From: Clostridia bacterium
GTDB lineage: Bacteria > Bacillota > Clostridia > Lachnospirales > Lachnospiraceae
Length of the DNA stretch: 64,000 nucleotides
Direction: 5' to 3'
Assembly: GCA_910575245.1 (NCBI GenBank)
Contig: CAJTEN010000005.1
Span: forward strand, 1-64,000
The translations under genes were made by a program, and so were the position numbers. Position 1 is the stretch's first letter, and each line of letters begins with the position of its first letter. Shown here piece by piece: positions 61,131 to 64,000 of this stretch. Under the pieces are notes generated by a model that was given only the letters and a program-made list of their open reading frames with translations, had not been told where the DNA came from and ran no database searches.

Positions 61131-61180
61131 CTTATAGTTATAGTAAACGACGTAACAAATGTCTGTTTCCGGCACTTGCA
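61131..61180. repeat. Dispersed 50-bp intergenic repeat, copy 2
   Basis: Matches 39611-39660 at 45 of 50 positions. It lies 54 bp upstream of the response regulator start, between regulator and kinase. Confidence 0.65.
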
Positions 61181-61223
61181 GAAGCCAAAAGTTTCGTTAC
61201 CATAGTCTAATCAGGATAACAGA

Positions 61224-62978
61224 TTACGACACTGTAACAGGATCGGGCGCAGCCGTCTTCAGCCTGACCCTGACAGAGGTGCCATGGCCGGGAGAAGAAG
61301 TGATTTTCAATCCGTAACCGTCGCCGTAATACAATTTCAGCCGTTCGTCTATATTGCGGAGGGCATATCCCTTGGCAGGGATTGATTCTCCGTCTGTTTC
61401 GAAACCCACACCATCATCTTCTACAGTAATCAGGATATCGGCATCCTCGCGCCAGATATGGAGAGTGATGGAACCGCCGTTCTTCTTAGGGACGATTCCG
61501 TGATTGATTGCGTTCTCTGTAAGAGGCTGAAGAATAAACTTAATGATTCTGATATCCAGAAGATTTTCCTCTACAGAGACGGAGAATCGGATCCGGTCCT
61601 CGAAACGGGTCTCCTGAATGGTCATATAGCTGTCGACCATTTCAAGCTCCTGGCGGATGGTGATCAGCTTATCTCCGTTATTCAAGGATAACCGGAACAT
61701 TTTCGACAGGGCCACAGTCATATGGGATATATCAACGGCATTGTGTTCTTCAGCCATCCAGAAGATAGAATCCAGCGCATTATAAAGAAAATGAGGATTG
61801 ATCTGTGACTGTAGGGCGATGAGCTCGGATTCCTTTTCACGGTACAGTGATTTGTAGAGATTCGTGGTAAGCCGTTCATTTTCCTCTACGACCTGTATAA
61901 ACTGATTGCCGATCCGCCCGATTTCATCTGACGGGTTGAAAACGATTTTTTCTCTGCGGCCTGATTTAAGAGTTTCGATATATTGCTGCAGCTGTCTTAC
62001 GGTTTCCGTGATATTGGTTGTAAACAGGTAGGAGCAAAGCAGGGCAACGAGAAGCGTGACTATGGCAACGCCGATAAAAAGTGCAAGAGTATGTCTCTTG
62101 TCAAGGAGCAGCACATCGTAGGGTGTCACGGCTGTAATATGCCAGTCTGTATCTGCGCAGGGAATGCTCTTAACATAGAAACGTTTTGCGGAGGAGAGAT
62201 GCGTGATACCCTCATTCCGAAGAAAGGAAAAAAGCGCATCCCGCTCCAACCGGGAAAGCTCATCGTTTTCTTCGGGGCTGCTGTCATAGAGAATTTCGTT
62301 TTCACGCCAGATGATGATCCGGGCGCTGTCAGAGCCTTCCACGGGGGCCAGTAAATCCTCGAACACTTTCTTGTCAATGCCGATCAGCAGAATGCCGATG
62401 GGGTGAAGCTGGTTCAAACTGCGGATCAGTTTGGTATAAATCAGAATATTGTCCGTGAAATACTCGGTAGTCTCACCGGGGAACCAGGTGCCGCGCCCAT
62501 AGGCTGCAAGCGTCTCCTGCATCCAGAGTTCCTTGCCCAGATCGGCAGGATTCCTGTCGATGCGATAGACAAGACTTTTATATTTAGCGAGAGAGTACGT
62601 ATCATTTGCCAACAGGATAGTACCGATGTATTGTTTATTGTTGGTCAGATTGATCAACAGATCCTCCACTTCCGATTCCCGGGAGAGAATTTGCTGGTGG
62701 TAATCCGCATCGGCCGGATCGGCAGAGAGCACAGCCTGTACACTTTCGGAGGTCATGATAATATTACCTGTATCGCTGACGTCGTTGATAGTATACTGGA
62801 CGTTTTTTTCGATGAGGGACAAGACGTTTTCTGTCATCTGAAAAAGCTTGCTGTCCACCGCACTGCTGTAATTTCTGTAAGAGAAAAAAACAAAAAAGCC
62901 CAGTGGCAGCAAGAATGTCAGCGTGGAAAGCAGCATAAACTTCTGAGCCATGCTCAATGATTGAAACCTCTTATGCAT
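61224..62978 (-). CDS. YesM-type sensor histidine kinase
   Basis: 584 residues. Helix 1 (about 15-33), an extracellular sensor domain (35-290, dCache-like), helix 2 (LALFIGVAIVTLLVALLCSYLF), HAMP, then a His_kinase domain with QSQINPHFLYNALDSIFW (His about 383) and HATPase boxes (ENAINHGIV, DDGVGF). It senses an external signal, probably an oligosaccharide, and phosphorylates the AraC-type regulator. Same direction as the sugar permeases at 63009 and beyond, 30 bp from the nearest one. Confidence 0.9.
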   Translation of the reverse strand: MHKRFQSLSMAQKFMLLSTLTFLLPLGFFVFFSYRNYSSAVDSKLFQMTENVLSLIEKNVQYTINDVSDTGNIIMTSESVQAVLSADPADADYHQQILSRESEVEDLLINLTNNKQYIGTILLANDTYSLAKYKSLVYRIDRNPADLGKELWMQETLAAYGRGTWFPGETTEYFTDNILIYTKLIRSLNQLHPIGILLIGIDKKVFEDLLAPVEGSDSARIIIWRENEILYDSSPEENDELSRLERDALFSFLRNEGITHLSSAKRFYVKSIPCADTDWHITAVTPYDVLLLDKRHTLALFIGVAIVTLLVALLCSYLFTTNITETVRQLQQYIETLKSGRREKIVFNPSDEIGRIGNQFIQVVEENERLTTNLYKSLYREKESELIALQSQINPHFLYNALDSIFWMAEEHNAVDISHMTVALSKMFRLSLNNGDKLITIRQELEMVDSYMTIQETRFEDRIRFSVSVEENLLDIRIIKFILQPLTENAINHGIVPKKNGGSITLHIWREDADILITVEDDGVGFETDGESIPAKGYALRNIDERLKLYYGDGYGLKITSSPGHGTSVRVRLKTAAPDPVTVS

Positions 62979-63008
62979 CCGGTACCTCCTGAAAGCACGT
63001 GACGGGAT

Positions 63009-63836
63009 TCACTCTTTGACGGCGCCGGCAGTCATTCCGGAAATGATTCCCTTATTTAACAGAAAATATACAAGCAGAACTGGCAGCAGGAAAATGGAGA
63101 TCGCTGAAAAAGTCGCACCCCAGTCCACCATGCCCTTGGCGCCAATATAATCAAACAGACCGATCGGTATGGTCTTGAGTTCGGCGGCGCTGATAAACGT
63201 ATTGGCGAATATAAATTCGTTCCAGATAAAAATAGTATTCATCGTCACGACCGTAATGATACAGTTTTTGGACATGGGCAGAATCATACTGGCGAAGATA
63301 CGCCAGACGGAGGCTCCGTCGATTGCCGCTGCTTCCATTATAGTATCGGGAATGAATTTGTAAAAGGTTATGAAGAGATAAATGGAAAGCGGCAGGTTAA
63401 AACCGACCTGTGGGAGGATAAGAGCCCAACAGGTATTGAGCAGGTGTGTATTCCGGTAGATCTGAAACAGAGGAATCAGAGTGACATGGATCGGTATGGT
63501 AATGCCCAGCAGGAAAAAGGAGAGCAGCCATTTGTTTGCAGCAAAACGCATTTTTCCGATAGCGAAAGCGGCTGTGGAGGCAAAAAGGATAAGCGCTGCA
63601 ACGGTAACGAGCAGAACGATCAGGCTGTTTTTAAAATACAAAGCCAGATTGGATGTGGTAACCGCCCGGATATAGTTATCAATACAGAAAGAAGAGGGCA
63701 GGGCGAAAGTGCTTTTTGAGCGAACCTCGTCAGCGGTTTTCAGGCTTGTCATAAAAATCCAGAAGATAGGGTATATCTGAATCAGCAGGATTGCAATCAT
63801 CAGTATGTATAAAAAAGTATGTTTCAGTTTTCTCAT
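63009..63836 (-). CDS. Sugar ABC transporter permease (MalG-like)
   Basis: 275-residue inner permease of the CUT1 type, with about six helices. The EAA loop MEAAAIDGASVWRIFASMILPMSK (about 185-207) is the ATPase contact. It starts at 63836, 5 bp after the stop of the next permease gene, with AAGGAG in front. With the partial permease it forms the membrane part of an oligosaccharide importer; binding protein and ATPase are not in the window. The substrate is unknown. Confidence 0.9.
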   Translation of the reverse strand: MRKLKHTFLYILMIAILLIQIYPIFWIFMTSLKTADEVRSKSTFALPSSFCIDNYIRAVTTSNLALYFKNSLIVLLVTVAALILFASTAAFAIGKMRFAANKWLLSFFLLGITIPIHVTLIPLFQIYRNTHLLNTCWALILPQVGFNLPLSIYLFITFYKFIPDTIMEAAAIDGASVWRIFASMILPMSKNCIITVVTMNTIFIWNEFIFANTFISAAELKTIPIGLFDYIGAKGMVDWGATFSAISIFLLPVLLVYFLLNKGIISGMTAGAVKE

Positions 63837-63841
63837 GTAAG

Positions 63842-64000
63842 TTACTCCTTTCCATCAGAACGATTAAAAATCCTTTGCAGAATGAGCACTGCCAGGATGC
63901 TTTCGAGTGCAATAAAGACGGCGATGGCACTTCCGTAGCCATATCTGGCACTGGAGAATGCAGTCTTGTACATATAGGTAGTTACCAGTTCCGAAGCGCT
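63842..64000 (-). CDS. Sugar ABC transporter permease (MalF-like), 3' end
   Basis: Only the last 52 codons lie in the window: SASELVTTYMYKTAFSSARYGYGSAIAVF, then a final helix and a short charged tail ending in RIFNRSDGKE. This matches the C-terminus of CUT1 MalF-type permeases (the YMYKTAF...GYGSA pattern before the last helix). The gene runs off the right edge. It is transcribed with the MalG-like gene. Confidence 0.85.
   Translation of the reverse strand, partial: SASELVTTYMYKTAFSSARYGYGSAIAVFIALESILAVLILQRIFNRSDGKE

Noticed and set aside
62403-62960. 185-codon frame antisense to the sensor kinase
   Set aside because: The kinase on the other strand has full domain structure; the antisense frame has no motif.
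1-64000. tRNA or rRNA genes
   Set aside because: No cloverleaf-type element, CCA-ended tRNA pattern or rRNA segment was recognised on either strand by eye; a tRNAscan run would be decisive.

Overview
The window looks like the chromosome of a gut Firmicute, most likely a Lachnospiraceae member. The signs are: strong AGGAGG-type ribosome sites, YesM/YesN-type two-component systems beside a sugar ABC transporter, alpha-galactoside genes, Rpn-type and DUF1703-type nuclease families, an SpmA fragment, and Tn916-family accessory genes. No rRNA, tRNA or CRISPR array was recognised. The left half (about 0-31 kb) is accessory and AT-rich; from about 33.6 kb the content looks chromosomal.

Region 1 (1-5.4 kb): a small CD3324-like regulator and a GNAT acetyltransferase, then a 4.1-kb 'recombinase in trio' (RIT) element. 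Its three overlapping tyrosine recombinases lie between 104-bp inverted repeats (95% identical). It looks dead: one gene is frameshifted and another has lost a catalytic Arg.

Region 2 (5.4-10.6 kb): a lantibiotic/bacitracin-type self-protection operon made of an HTH protein, OmpR-type regulator, sensor kinase, and an ABC exporter with one ATPase and three permeases. Three 11-bp-phased direct repeats just upstream of a -10 box are the probable regulator site. No lantibiotic biosynthesis genes are present.

Region 3 (10.6-22.1 kb): a beta-lactam-response locus built like mecA-mecR1-mecI. A PBP2a-like transpeptidase heads an operon with five exported or membrane-anchored proteins; blaR1-blaI lie convergently at the other end. 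TTAC-N4-GTAA operators sit at the PBP promoter, the blaI promoter and the promoter of a stand-alone winged-helix gene. The block is flanked by two direct copies of that winged-helix gene plus the end of an xre gene.

Region 4 (22.1-31.2 kb): a Tn916-like regulatory end (reverse XRE, sigma-like Orf7, HTH Orf8) joined to three consecutive large serine recombinases and an Rpn nuclease. No conjugation genes are seen. The region ends at a 27-bp palindromic junction fused to the 3' part of spmA.

Region 5 (31.2-33.6 kb): a two-gene cassette (ABC-type AAA ATPase plus PD-(D/E)XK-like nuclease) that ends at a second copy of the same junction fused to a second, decayed spmA 3' fragment. spmA is therefore a probable site-specific integration hot spot, and the cassette a candidate defence system.

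Region 6 (33.6-64 kb): GH4 alpha-galactosidase with a divergent AraC activator and a decayed GH36 gene; a hemerythrin-domain protein; a kinase fragment; an Rpn nuclease; a fructosamine-kinase-like protein; a two-subunit ABC exporter with an XRE regulator; an RNA methyltransferase remnant; an AAA/PD-(D/E)XK protein; a 2490-residue exported surface protein whose likely promoter has ten G in its spacer (possible phase variation); a UvrD-like helicase; an S1-like RNA-binding protein; and a YesN/YesM system with sugar ABC permeases running off the right edge.
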